A stretch of DNA of 64,000 nt from Bartonella grahamii ATCC 700132. GTDB lineage: Bacteria > Pseudomonadota > Alphaproteobacteria > Rhizobiales > Rhizobiaceae. Where the stretch lies: contig NZ_JACX01000001.1 of the NCBI RefSeq assembly GCF_000518085.1, positions 62,001 to 126,000 of the forward strand, written 5' to 3'. A model generated the notes under the pieces. That model worked only from the letters and a program-made list of their open reading frames with translations. It ran no database searches and was not told where the DNA came from. Of this stretch, positions 39,601-50,192 are shown piece after piece. Position 1 is the stretch's first letter. Every line of letters starts with the position of its first letter. The position numbers and the translations under genes are program-made.

Positions 39601-42232
39601 TATCAGCGCTTGTAAGAGCAGTTTTGTTCCAAATTAATTGAAAATGTCCACGCAAAGAATGATCTATATTGGACGAGACTAGCGTTTTTAATACACATAG
39701 AATGGGAGAAATGAAGGAGCTAAACAACAAGAATATTTGCCAGACAATTGCACTCTTGAAAGACAAAAAAGTCCATCCTGCAAATGCTGCGATTAACCAC
39801 ATAAGTGGAGTAAGAGAACGACGTAAATTATCCTGCATTTTCCAACGCGTCACGGAACTTATTTGACGATGGAAAAAAAGATAAGGCAAAAGCTGCCAAT
39901 CACCGCGAATCCAGCGATGATAACGCATAACATCAATATTATAAGCGGTTGGATAGTCTTCAATGACTTCTATGCTACTTACCAGAGCAGTACGAGCATA
40001 ACCTCCTTCTAAGAGATCATGACTAAGAATAGTATTTTCTTTAATTTTGCCATCAAGCGCTTGTTCAAATGCATCAATATTATAAAGACCTTTACCGATA
40101 AAGGTACCTTCTCCTAAAAGATCTTGATAAGTATCAGAAACGGCAAAAACATAAGGATCAATGCCACGGTTGATAGAAAAAATCCGTTGGAGAATTGATG
40201 TTTTTTTTCCTGTTGTAAGAGAAGGAATAATGCGTGGTTGTAAAACGCTATAGCCTTTTACAACCTTTCCACTTTGCGGATCAAAAATGGGATGATTGAG
40301 TGGATGGTTAAGCTTTCCAACAAGTTTCGCGACGCTCTCTGGAGTAAGACGTGTATCACAATCCAGCGTCATAACAAAACGGCAATCCATAGGAAGGTGT
40401 GGATTGGGAGGATAAAAGCTTGTGTTTTTATCGCCTCTTAAGAGCCGATTGAGTTCATGAAGTTTTCCTCGCTTTCGTTCCCATCCCATCCAACATTTTT
40501 CGCTTGTATTATAAAGGCGTCGGCGATGTAAAAGGAAAAAAAGAGGAAGTTCATCACAATGATAACGACTATTGAGTTTATCAATACTCTTTTGCGCATA
40601 GTGCAATAAATCAAGATCATCTTGCGTTTCTCTCAATGGAGCATCCACCCAATCCGTAATGAGTGCAAAATGAATGGCACCTTTAGGATTGGAAAGATAG
40701 TGCACTTCAAGATTGCGCACTTGTTCATCAATATCATCGCGTGATGTCATCAAAGTAGGTACAACAACCATTGTCCGTGCATGTTTTGGAATACCTTCTT
40801 TATATTCATAGCCAATGAGTTGTCTTGATGGGACAAACCATGAAACAACAGTGCTAAATAAAGCAAAAGCAGCATCGATAGCAGGAAAAAGCGCTAATAC
40901 AGTAAAGCAAAAAGACATCCATGATGTCATGCCAGATATTTGTAAAAGGGCGTAAATTACAAGCAAAAGAGCGAGCGTCAGAAAAGAGACAGGAATGGCG
41001 ATGACTCTCAATTTTGAGCAACAGGAAGCTCGTGTCCATTTTATGAGAAAGGGCGGGATATATCCACAAGCCTTTTCAAATATGCCACGACCATCATCAA
41101 CAAGGTACCACCCCACACAAGAATGATGAGGCATATCTTTAGAAGTGGAATTTGCCATTTCTACAACTTTATGTGCAATTTCCAGCTCACTAAGAGGCGA
41201 AAAGCGTGCAACTTTTTCAATGACTTGTCGATAAATATTGCGTGAGTGAGAATCAATTTCAGAAAAATCACTATTTTTACGCAAAATAGAATCGACACAA
41301 CTCACTGTTTCAAACCATTCTGTCCAATCAACATCATCTATAGCTTTAAGAGCACGGATAATATTTCCCATGGTCACACCATCTGCTGCTTGTCGGGTAT
41401 GTTCATCAGCTGTTGCAATCTCTAAGCTACTGCCTTGGCTTTTCAATTGCTTTTCAAGCCAAGTTAATGCTACGGTTGAATCGACAGATGCACTACGCAG
41501 GCGATAGAATAAATGTGCTGAAAACGTTGGATCAACAGTAAATGGTTTATACTGCGTAAAGAGAGAGTGTAGATTTTTTTTATTTTCTACAAGAGAAATT
41601 TTATCAGCCACTTGGCTAGCAAGATGGCGCATATGTCGCGCTTTTTCGATACGTACTGAAAGACGACGGACATTTTCAATGAGCAGCATTTGCATAACAG
41701 AAGGAAGAGCCCACAATTCACCAATTGTGAGCGCACAAACTTCTTGAAATCCATTGGTCATAGCAGTGAGTGTTTCTTGTGAAAAGCTGCTATCAGTATG
41801 CGCAATATAAAGCCAAGTTAAAGCAAAAATTCGTGGTATTTCCGCTTTGTGTGTAGAAAGAGGAAGTTGCTTTATGAAGGACTTGGGTAGATTACGACGT
41901 AGCTTTTGTATAGTTTTATCAATGGTGTAATGATTATCAATGAGCCATTGAGCAGACGGTGCGATAGTCTCATCATTTCGGGCTGCAAAATCACTGGTAT
42001 GAAAGGCATTAAGAATAAGTTTCGCATTTTCATTCAATCTCTTGCGAAAATCTTCTACTCCTTCATATTCAGGGAGTAAAATTTCTTTACCAGAAGCTAT
42101 ATCATGCCCTAAGTTATAAAGATCTTCCCGTACCTTATAAATTGCACGAAGAGGAAAATCCGTATTAATAAAATGGTTTTTTTTCTCTTTTTGAGAAAAA
42201 AAGCACTTTATGAAAGGTATTATGCACGTCAT
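33662..42232 (-). CDS. ndvB: Cyclic beta-1,2-glucan synthase
   Basis: This 2,856-residue membrane enzyme (NdvB/ChvB/Cgs) makes periplasmic cyclic beta-1,2-glucan from UDP-glucose, acting as initiator, elongator and cyclase. It has an N-terminal cytoplasmic region, membrane segments near residues 410-470, 800-880 and 940-1020, a GT84 glucosyltransferase (about 480-800, with LDCDTRL near 624 and RYHRWIRGDWQ near 775), a glycoamylase-like middle domain (SWSGSMFEYLMPSLV near 1337), and a C-terminal GH94 phosphorylase-type part (FGFRDQLQDSL near 2400, GGDWNDGMNLVG near 2544). Key motifs are intact. Full length is close to that of Brucella and Agrobacterium enzymes. No exporter gene (ndvA/chvA type) is nearby. 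Confidence 0.96.
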   Translation of the reverse strand: MTCIIPFIKCFFSQKEKKNHFINTDFPLRAIYKVREDLYNLGHDIASGKEILLPEYEGVEDFRKRLNENAKLILNAFHTSDFAARNDETIAPSAQWLIDNHYTIDKTIQKLRRNLPKSFIKQLPLSTHKAEIPRIFALTWLYIAHTDSSFSQETLTAMTNGFQEVCALTIGELWALPSVMQMLLIENVRRLSVRIEKARHMRHLASQVADKISLVENKKNLHSLFTQYKPFTVDPTFSAHLFYRLRSASVDSTVALTWLEKQLKSQGSSLEIATADEHTRQAADGVTMGNIIRALKAIDDVDWTEWFETVSCVDSILRKNSDFSEIDSHSRNIYRQVIEKVARFSPLSELEIAHKVVEMANSTSKDMPHHSCVGWYLVDDGRGIFEKACGYIPPFLIKWTRASCCSKLRVIAIPVSFLTLALLLVIYALLQISGMTSWMSFCFTVLALFPAIDAAFALFSTVVSWFVPSRQLIGYEYKEGIPKHARTMVVVPTLMTSRDDIDEQVRNLEVHYLSNPKGAIHFALITDWVDAPLRETQDDLDLLHYAQKSIDKLNSRYHCDELPLFFLLHRRRLYNTSEKCWMGWERKRGKLHELNRLLRGDKNTSFYPPNPHLPMDCRFVMTLDCDTRLTPESVAKLVGKLNHPLNHPIFDPQSGKVVKGYSVLQPRIIPSLTTGKKTSILQRIFSINRGIDPYVFAVSDTYQDLLGEGTFIGKGLYNIDAFEQALDGKIKENTILSHDLLEGGYARTALVSSIEVIEDYPTAYNIDVMRYHRWIRGDWQLLPYLFFHRQISSVTRWKMQDNLRRSLTPLMWLIAAFAGWTFLSFKSAIVWQIFLLFSSFISPILCVLKTLVSSNIDHSLRGHFQLIWNKTALTSADIFLKTTFLAHSAYFMTDAIIRTLYRMTISKQHLLEWKTSAATKSMPNSLRFYVFTMAPASLIGVLTVALSLFSDSFASLIAFPFGIAWFFSPFIAWIVSQPSTFQDSLDLSSKDEKKLRSIARRTWLYYTTFVNAQNNYLPPDNFQEDPEPLVAQRTSPTNIGVYLLSVIAARDFGWIGFEETITRIECTLRSLTKMEKFRGHLYNWYETDTLRPLLPTYVSTVDSGNLAGYLITLSSALSEWAEKPLLFFQSDREGLSDVLAILEETVKEIPYHQPNLRSLRQKIEENITRFHDSVFTFVKQENTIPSHIIDLSHAAHDIVHLVSELDHKIQTIESARALSWAKCLIDTCNAYHHDATAHCDTEKLRKKLNRLAIVARQIAFDMKFDFLEQPKRHLLSIGYRVQENKLDENCYDLLASEARLASFFAIAKGDIKLKHWFRLGRLLVPIGWKGALLSWSGSMFEYLMPSLVMHEPLGSLLDQTNRLIIRCQIQYAHKRELPWGISEAAFNARDHLMNYQYAHFGVPNLGLQRGLSRNAVIAPYASLLAAQYAPACAVANLKRLRDLGALGTYGYYDSVDFTPSRVKTGEKYAVVRNYYAHHHGMSILALNNVIFQGRMRDRFHRDPIIEATQLLLQERAPHLIPIIHTKAVNRMRNKSQALDAAPLRIITNPLLKPRETLLLSNGFYFTMLTANGSGYSRWHDYAITRFIPDATEDQQGTLFFLRDTHSGRWWSVTSEPTRVIEEEAVSIFTDEKAEYTKMVDGIKSTLECLITSEGCGEGRRIQLMNTTNKERLIEVTSYGELALATMDTDEAHPVFSRMFIETEIAEEGKTIFAKRRKRSPSDPEIYVAHFVSSTTDILQETEAETDRSLFIGRGRSIHRPAAFDQNARFSNSQGCVLDPIMSLRCRIKISAYGKAELIFWTFAAHTKEALHNHIKHYRQPDMFQKELSRAWTRSQVALYQSGTQPKEAIVYQKYATSLIYLDRTWRLSPEILAKTLGKQSDLWPMSISGDNPLCLLRLNNEGNISVLRELLKAHEYWRMRGLIVDLVILNEQAFSYIQHTQRALEWVCESYRHHAQEADERQHIFMLQRDKINEQSFKMLLASARIVLDAQNGSLSEQLKRLDESDFDLTVHKNYHELHDQLDYPKYNEGRQVTTQTEQNFFASIGLISQRKPSSFPINGEDLKYWNGYGGFNQYNHYVIRLHGRTTTPHPWINVIANHKFGVHVSAEGAIFTWVNNSRDYKLTPWANDPTSNRPGEALYLVDRQSLKRFSPVSAVECDENIVYEACHGFGFSTFKSTHSEIALELTHTLDPEKPVRFSRLTLTNEGTKPRSLRLYNYVEWVLGNTRTKYAPFIISSYEDKRGVHFIQNPYHIEKSQQVTFLSASEMPTSTTTNRAEFIGATGTVTHPTAIRKAGALSNTIEAGCDPCSAFAYDIDLQAGQTKEIIFYLGSAENRQEAEKLLNHVRASDFEILLTKQKQQWSDFVSPFQVKTPDPSFDIMVNHWLPYQTYACRIMARAGFYQASGAFGFRDQLQDSLSLLLLEPQLAREQLLNAAAHQFLEGDVQHWWLLDTNAGVRMRISDDIVWLAYATALYVTTTGDDAFLDTLIPFIEGDVLKSGQQDAYFQPTQSSKVATVYEHCVLALDLAIKRCGPHGIPLILGGDWNDGMNLVGVEEKGESTWLGWFLGYTLKAFIPLAKKRGDNSHMQIWSTYLERLTKSLEENGWDGAWYRRGYFDDGTPLGSKINDECQIDTIAQSWAVISQMASPEHQKQAMTSMLEHLYDKKGGLIRLFWPPFDKSTLEPGYIKGYPPGIRENGGQYTHGAIWSILALAEMEQNDKAYALFSMINPITHGQDPETYRVEPYVMAADIYSVEPRCGQGGWTWYTGSAGWFYRAATQAILGIQRQGDLLFLQPHLPSIWPKYEATMKFYDAVYTIKVKWGPKNMLHVNGKKYTEVHAGIKLHKTGQHEIIRIVKS

Positions 42233-42392
42233 AATGTCCCATTGTTATTCAATTACATCGTTGTTTATTTAAATTGTAAGCATTTTATCTGAATAGTGAA
42301 CCGTTGATAGACAAAAAAACAAACTTTTTGTTTTTAGTTGCAAGCAGTTATAATTTTTTACGCAATAATTAGAAAATAAGCAGACAATTTTT

Positions 42393-42430
42393 TTAGAAAA
42401 TAAAAAGGTCACCCTAAAATGAGTGACCTT
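42393..42430 (-). terminator. Intrinsic terminator after rpsA
   Basis: On the minus strand AAGGTCAC / GTGACCTT forms a perfect 8-bp stem around a 10-base loop, followed by TTTTATTTTC. It lies 30 bases after the rpsA stop and ends the aroA-cmk-rpsA transcript. Confidence 0.85.
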
Positions 42431-42460
42431 AATAACACCGTAAGCTTTAATGATTGATGA

Positions 42461-44161
42461 TTAATCTTGTTCTTGTTTTTTTAAAGCAGCACCAAGAATA
42501 TCACCAAGAGAAGCACCCGAGTCTGTAGAACCATATTGTGCAACAGCTTCTTTTTCCTCTGCAATTTCTAAAGCTTTAATCGATACTGAAATTTTACGTG
42601 TTTTTTTATCAAATGCTGTGATGCGAGCATCAACCTTTTGTCCAATTGCGAAACGCTCAGGACGTTGCTCATCACGATCACGCGCGAGATCAGCACGCCG
42701 AATGGTTGTCTCAAGGTTGTGGTCAATCAATTTCACACCAATGTCATTGTCGTTAACAGCAATCACTTCGCATGTTACAACAGCACCTTTTCGCAATTCG
42801 CCAGAAGCAGCTGCTTCTCCAACTTTATCGCTGGAAAGCTGCTTAATTCCAAGAGAAATGCGCTCTTTTTCAATGTCAACATCAAGGACCACAGCTTTAA
42901 CGATATCGCCTTTATTGTAAGTATCAATGACTTGTTCACCAGGACGGTTCCAATCAAGATCAGACAAATGGACCATACCATCAACATCGCCTTCAAGCCC
43001 AATAAACAGACCAAATTCTGTTTTATTTTTAACCTCTCCTTCAATTTGCGAATTGACAGGAAATTTATTGGCAAAAGCTTCCCATGGATTTTCAAATGTT
43101 TGCTTTAAGCCAAGAGAAATACGCCGTTTAGAAGGATCAATCTCAAGAACAACTACTTCTACTTCTTGTGATGTAGACAGAATTTTTCCAGGATGAACAT
43201 TTTTCTTCGTCCAGCTCATTTCAGAAACATGGATCAGCCCTTCGATTCCTGGCTCAATTTCAACAAAACCACCGTAATCAGTAATGTTGGTGACAGCACC
43301 TGTAATTTTTTTACCAATCGGATACCGAACACTGATGCTTTCCCAAGGATCACTTTCAAGCTGTTTCATTCCAAGAGAAATACGGTGCGTATCCTGATTG
43401 ATGCGAATAATTTGAACTTTAATCGTTTGACCAATTGTGAGAACTTCAGATGGGTGGTTAACACGCCGCCATGCCATATCTGTAACGTGCAAGAGACCAT
43501 CAATCCCACCAAGATCAACAAAGGCACCATAATCTGTGATATTTTTCACCACACCTTCAACGATTTGGTTTTCTTCAAGATTTTGTACAATTTCTGAACG
43601 TTGCTCAGCGCGACTTTCTTCTAAAACAGTGCGACGTGAGACCACAATATTGCCACGACGACGATCCATCTTCAAAATTTCAAAGGACTGAGAATTGTGC
43701 ATGAGAGGTGAAACATCACGAATGGGACGAATATCAACTTGGCTGCGCGGCAAGAAAGCAACAGCACCATCAAGATCGACTGTAAAACCACCTTTTACTT
43801 GGCTAAAGATCACTCCATCAACGCGTGCACCAGCATTGAATTTTTCCTCCAAACGGACCCAACTTTCTTCGCGCCGTGCCTTTTCACGTGATAAAACAGC
43901 TTCACCCATCGCATTTTCAATGCGTTCAATGTAAACCTCAACTTCATCGCCCACTTGCAAAGAACCGTCTTTTGCTTTAGCTCCAAATTCTTTGAGAGGA
44001 ATACGTCCTTCGACTTTAAGACCAGCATCAATAATGGCCATGTCTTTTTCGATTGCAATAACACGACCTTTAACAACAGATCCTTCATTAAGATCATTGG
44101 TTTGAAAAGATTCTGTTAAAAGGGCTTCAAAATCCGCTGTTGTGGGATTGTATTGTGACAT
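42461..44161 (-). CDS. rpsA: 30S ribosomal protein S1
   Basis: This 566-residue protein consists of six S1/OB repeats, at about residues 24-95, 110-178, 195-265, 282-352, 369-440 and 455-525, each with the pattern GxVVxxxxxGxFVxxxxxxGLxHxSxxxW (for example GAFVDLGGIDGLLHVTDMAWRR, split across strands of the fold). S1 unfolds and positions mRNA on the 30S subunit and is needed for translation initiation of structured mRNAs. The Rhizobiales order cmk-rpsA is kept. The ATG has AGGAG seven bases upstream. A hairpin-rich leader precedes it. Confidence 0.96.
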   Translation of the reverse strand: MSQYNPTTADFEALLTESFQTNDLNEGSVVKGRVIAIEKDMAIIDAGLKVEGRIPLKEFGAKAKDGSLQVGDEVEVYIERIENAMGEAVLSREKARREESWVRLEEKFNAGARVDGVIFSQVKGGFTVDLDGAVAFLPRSQVDIRPIRDVSPLMHNSQSFEILKMDRRRGNIVVSRRTVLEESRAEQRSEIVQNLEENQIVEGVVKNITDYGAFVDLGGIDGLLHVTDMAWRRVNHPSEVLTIGQTIKVQIIRINQDTHRISLGMKQLESDPWESISVRYPIGKKITGAVTNITDYGGFVEIEPGIEGLIHVSEMSWTKKNVHPGKILSTSQEVEVVVLEIDPSKRRISLGLKQTFENPWEAFANKFPVNSQIEGEVKNKTEFGLFIGLEGDVDGMVHLSDLDWNRPGEQVIDTYNKGDIVKAVVLDVDIEKERISLGIKQLSSDKVGEAAASGELRKGAVVTCEVIAVNDNDIGVKLIDHNLETTIRRADLARDRDEQRPERFAIGQKVDARITAFDKKTRKISVSIKALEIAEEKEAVAQYGSTDSGASLGDILGAALKKQEQD

Positions 44162-44178
44162 AAGAACTCCTAATATGT

Positions 44179-44273
44179 ACCTTGTGTTATAAGGTATGAG
44201 CGCTAGGTTAGTGTTAACATAAGCAACTCCCTGCCTTTTTCCTTGAATAAAGGAAAAAAGTTAGCGCTAGGCT
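44179..44273 (-). promoter_or_regulatory. Nested-hairpin leader of rpsA
   Basis: The 131-bp gap between cmk and rpsA can fold into three elements. ACCTT / AAGGT (44179-44195) lies nearest the start codon. AGCGCTA at 44199-44205 pairs with TAGCGCT at 44262-44268. Inside that loop, TTTTTCCTT / AAGGAAAAA (44236-44258) forms a 9-bp hairpin. S1 represses its own translation in E. coli through a structured leader, so the same is plausible here but unproven. Confidence 0.45.
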
Positions 44274-44292
44274 GGAAGTCACCTTAACGAAT

Positions 44293-46286
<1,994 letters not shown>

Positions 46287-46452
46287 CTAACTTTTATGAA
46301 ATTGTGCATCCTTTAGCACATGCTTTAAAAGACGTCATGAAAAAATCACTGTGGAACAGTGTATTTATCTTTGACAAAGGCATTATTTTTCGATTAAGCA
46401 CCATAAAATTTATCTTTTAATGGAATAATAGTTAATCAAAGAGGCACGGTTT

Positions 46453-46833
46453 ATGGCAAAACAAGAACTTGGAACTAAACGTGTTGATCCAGAAACAGGA
46501 AAAAAATTTTACGATCTAAATCGCGATCCTATTGTGTCGCCCTATACAGGAATTTCTTATCCGCGTTCTTACTTTGAAGTTGCAGCAGCTGAAGCAAACA
46601 ATGAGGAAGACGTTGATGCTGAAGAGCTTGATACAGCACTTGAAAAATCTGCTTTTATGCTTCTTGAAGAGGATGACGAGGATTCTAAAGATGACGATCT
46701 TCCTGATTTAGAAGATAGTGATGTAGATCTTGGTGATGACGATGATACATTTTTATCTCATGATGATGACGATGAAGATGATGACGTTACTGATATTCTC
46801 GGAGGCGGTGTTTCTAATGATGACGATGCTTAA
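46453..46833 (+). CDS. TIGR02300-family acidic protein
   Basis: This 126-residue protein starts MAKQELGTKRVDPETGKKFYDLNRDPIVSPYTGISYPRSYFE, written here in two parts for the family: MAKQELGTKRVDPETGKKFY then DLNRDPIVSPYTGISYPRS. This N-terminal block is characteristic of the family, which occurs across alphaproteobacteria and has no known function. From about residue 50 on the protein is almost all Asp and Glu (for example DDDDTFLSHDDDDEDDD), probably disordered. The gene is divergent from aroA and often lies, as here, just upstream of a tRNA-Ala gene. Confidence 0.9.
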   Translation: MAKQELGTKRVDPETGKKFYDLNRDPIVSPYTGISYPRSYFEVAAAEANNEEDVDAEELDTALEKSAFMLLEEDDEDSKDDDLPDLEDSDVDLGDDDDTFLSHDDDDEDDDVTDILGGGVSNDDDA

Positions 46834-46950
46834 GAGAAGTAAAAGAGGACATCTTTTCCATTGAATGTAAATTCTTCTTGATCTTCAATTTTGATCGTTC
46901 TAGAAAAGCTGAAATTGTATACTTTCCTTTTGGGAAAAATTGTTTTTATA

Positions 46951-47026
<76 letters not shown>

Positions 47027-47599
47027 AAAGGACCTGCTATTCTATCAAGGGGATTAATTATAATATCAATTATAATAGGGAATGTGTGCATCAATTTAAA
47101 AGTTTTATGTGTTATTTAATCATCATTCCAGTAGCGCCTGTTCCTTGCATTTTTATGATGTTATAACACATTTTTAATCATTTGTTGGATTATAAAATTT
47201 TACTGTCGTAACCGTGAAAGTAGATAATTTTTATGCTTTGCACAGAAACAGAAAATGAGCTGTTTAACTTACGCCTTGTTTTAAAGAACAAAATTTGAAT
47301 TCTCTTTATCACAATATTTCCACGAAATCATAATATGTCGGTTATCGATATCTTTTTAAAAGGTACGAAGTATCTAAACGAAGATGAGAGAATAAAATAT
47401 TGAAATATACTTCTCAATTATTGCGAATCAGAACTTTTTTCGAGTATTTTTAGCCTGATCAGATGTCTTGCCAATTAAAAAATTGTCCACCTTGAGTAGC
47501 ATCTACCTGCTCAATACTAAGGTATATTCACGCTTAAATAACATATTGAATCAATTAATTTTGTTTCCTTGCACGTCACAAGCAAGGTTGAGTTGTGAA

Positions 47600-47840
47600 A
47601 GCAAAGTGGCGCCATCATTATATGTGCTAATTCCCAATGTTGCCGATAATTCTTACTTTTGAGAATGTTCATAAGAAACATTTTTAGTCTTTTCTTTCAC
47701 AGTTTTTATCCACATGCCAATTACGCTTGTTATGTGCAAGCCAATTGTTTTTATTGATTTAACCTCAAGAGATCTGAAATGATAAAACCCTACGCCATTC
47801 GAGATTCTTACTTTAATATGATGCTCGAATTGCATTTTTT
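47600..47840 (-). pseudogene. Decayed integrase 5' end (relic F)
   Basis: On the minus strand, the leader here matches relic G closely: GTTAAATCAAT with ATTAAATCAAT, and CATGTGGATAAAAACTGT with CATGTGGGTAAAAACTGT. The coding start then gives ATLGISTYNDGATLL, matching the arm domain (ATLxxGKYxDGxGL). Beyond that the frame is lost. The remainder of the 47027-48224 gap has no gene I can support; a 66-codon frame at 47980-48180 has no family-like sequence. Confidence 0.65.
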
Positions 47841-48224
47841 TGATTGCTATTTTATACGCTAAAAAAGAAAATATTCATGTAATAATCAGCCAGTAATACG
47901 CATAATGAAAATAAAAAATGATATTAAATTTTAAAATTTTTCTTTAATAATCTCTGATACTTAGACCTGTGCGAAATGCATGAGCCAAATAGAATATAGT
48001 TTCCATTGTAAATTTTTAAACAAAGAAGGTAAAAATATCGAGAGTGCACTCAAATATATTGAGCATTGCAAAAGCTTTCTGTCTCTTGGGTTTATTCTAA
48101 AAAATAACAATTTATTTCATTTGAAAATCGGAAAAATGATACAACCTTATCGTGCCATAAGAAATTTGGCTCTCAAATAATTTTACCGCAACAATTCCCT
48201 AATTGAGATTTTCAAAAATCTTCC

Positions 48225-48809
48225 CTAACGCCATCCACATCTCTTTAATTGCTGTTCATAGAGCCTCGATATCCTTGCCATGCGCTGTGCTGCCTGTGAA
48301 AGTGCAGCAGTGACACGCCCGCCACGCGCATAAGCACCATGTCCCATATGATAATTTAAATAAAGGCTATATGCATCATCAAATCTCACCCCATTGCGTT
48401 GAACACTTTGGCGATGATACCAAGCAATAAAATCAGCAGAATCTGCAAAATTCGTACGCCATGCAAAAGATCTGCCCGTAGAGCGTAGATACATTGCCCA
48501 TGTACTGTCAAGCGCTTGAGAATAACCATAGGCTGTCGATTGACGCTTCCATGGAATAAAACCAAGTAGTTTTTTACGTGGAGGACGTGCATTGTGACGA
48601 AAGCTCGATTCCATATTAATGGTTGCAAGAATAATAGGCATAGGAATCCCATAGCGCATTTCTGCACGTTTAGAAGCCTTACCCCAATTGTCAAAAAAAC
48701 CATTTTTTTGTGCCAAAATAGCACAAGCATTGTTTGTGTGTGTGGGAGTGGTCGTTGCACACCCATCTAGCAGAAACACCAGTGCCCCTAAAAACAAAAG
48801 GTGTCGCAT
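48225..48809 (-). CDS. Transglycosylase-SLT-like lipoprotein
   Basis: This 194-residue protein has a lipoprotein signal (MRHLLFLGALVFLLDGC, lipobox LDGC) and a compact lysozyme-like fold. NMESSFRHNARPP carries the putative catalytic Glu and its Ser neighbour, AYGYSQALDSTWAMYL corresponds to the GxxQxxP-type motif, and DFIAWYHRQ and YLNYHMGHGAYARG are conserved in the group. It probably cleaves peptidoglycan glycan strands from the outer or inner membrane. I chose the ATG at 48809, which has GAGAGGAA upstream; the frame opens 11 codons earlier. Catalytic activity is inferred only from motifs. Confidence 0.82.
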   Translation of the reverse strand: MRHLLFLGALVFLLDGCATTTPTHTNNACAILAQKNGFFDNWGKASKRAEMRYGIPMPIILATINMESSFRHNARPPRKKLLGFIPWKRQSTAYGYSQALDSTWAMYLRSTGRSFAWRTNFADSADFIAWYHRQSVQRNGVRFDDAYSLYLNYHMGHGAYARGGRVTAALSQAAQRMARISRLYEQQLKRCGWR

Positions 48810-48920
48810 ATTCCTATTCCTCTCGTTTAAGAAATAAAACAAGATAGAGATACTAAAAAAGTATTACCAATCAATAAAGAACGTGATCTGACTTGTGATA
48901 TTTAAGAAGCTTGCTTTGCT

Positions 48921-50102
48921 TTATTCCTCGTCAGCAAAACGCAATGTTTGCGACTGAGCCAATGTTGTCATTTTTGTTGGTTCAGAATGATTCTCTTTTA
49001 ATTCGACAGTTTCAATGCGATTTGCCCGTTTCATGATTTTGGAAGACGATATCAAAATTCCCTCTATATCTTCACCTGCTTTGTGAAAATGCTTCTGTAA
49101 CGCACGAACGCGTATATCCATTCGTCCAAAATCTTCCATCAATTTTGCTACTTCTGATTGAATTAAATGCGCTTGTTCACGCATCCGTGCATCTTTCATA
49201 ATGGTTTGTACCACTTGGACAGAGAGCATCAACAAAGATGGTGAAACAATAATCACATGAGCTCTATTGGATTTTTGTACCAATGCCTCAAAGTCCTCAT
49301 AAATTGTTGCAAAAATCGATTCAGATGGCACAAAAAGGAAAGCAGTGTCATGGGTTTCTCCAGGAATCAAATATTTTTGTGCAATATCACGAATATGGAC
49401 TTCCATATCGGTACGAAATTGGCGTTCTGCCTCTTGACGCTCTTGCGCTGATTCTGCCTTACGCATAGCATTCCAAGCCTCCAGAGGGAATTTAGCATCA
49501 ACAACAAGAGAAGGGGCTTTATTGGGCATATGAATGAGACAATCTGGGCGCTTTCCATTGGAAAGAACAGCCTGAAAAGCATAAGCATTTGTTGGTAAGG
49601 CATCAGCAATAATTGCTTCCATCCGCCCCTGACCGAAAGTACCACGTGTCTGCTTATTGCTTAAAATGGACTGCAACTGAACAACTTGTCCCGTAAGAGA
49701 TTGAATATTATTTTGTGCCGCATCAATCACTGCTAAACGCTCTTGCAAACGATTCAAATTTTCATAAGTGGATTTGGTCTGTACCTGAAGTGTTTGGCCT
49801 AAGCTTGTTGTCATCCCATTGAGTTGCTCACTGAGTGATTTATTCAATTCAGCCTGCCGTTGACCAAAAATTTCCGCCATCGTTTGCATTCTCCCTTGCA
49901 TTTCAGCTTGTGTTTTCAGCAAGGTAGCCATCTGCATTTGTGCCTCACGTGCGCGTTCAGCAATTTCATTTTCCAAAAATGCTTTTTTTCGATGAGAATG
50001 TATCAACATAAAAAATGCCAAACAGACAAATATAAATAAAAGCAAAAGCATTAGTTTAGAAAAAAACTCTCCAGCGAGTATGGAAAAAAACGAATCAAAC
50101 AT
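48921..50102 (-). CDS. rmuC: DNA recombination protein RmuC
   Basis: This 393-residue protein has an N-terminal membrane helix (about residues 14-34), a long coiled coil (about 40-150) and the RmuC nuclease-like domain (about 160-340). Family segments are KQTRGTFGQGRMEAIIADALP, RPDCLIHMPNKAPSLVVDAKFPLEAWNAM and TAFLFVPSESIFATIYE. RmuC limits inversions at short inverted repeats in E. coli, but its enzymology is not established. The gene is divergent from def, with 90 bp between the starts. Confidence 0.93.
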   Translation of the reverse strand: MFDSFFSILAGEFFSKLMLLLLFIFVCLAFFMLIHSHRKKAFLENEIAERAREAQMQMATLLKTQAEMQGRMQTMAEIFGQRQAELNKSLSEQLNGMTTSLGQTLQVQTKSTYENLNRLQERLAVIDAAQNNIQSLTGQVVQLQSILSNKQTRGTFGQGRMEAIIADALPTNAYAFQAVLSNGKRPDCLIHMPNKAPSLVVDAKFPLEAWNAMRKAESAQERQEAERQFRTDMEVHIRDIAQKYLIPGETHDTAFLFVPSESIFATIYEDFEALVQKSNRAHVIIVSPSLLMLSVQVVQTIMKDARMREQAHLIQSEVAKLMEDFGRMDIRVRALQKHFHKAGEDIEGILISSSKIMKRANRIETVELKENHSEPTKMTTLAQSQTLRFADEE

Positions 50103-50192
50103 AAATGGTAATATAACGCTCTTATTGTAAAAAAACGCAAGAATCCGTTATTCAATATTGACCAATAACAAACCATTGATTAATCTCTACTT

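Noticed and set aside
47980-48180. 66-codon + strand ORF in the gap before the transglycosylase gene
   Set aside because: No family-like sequence and no good ribosome site; I could not support it as a gene.
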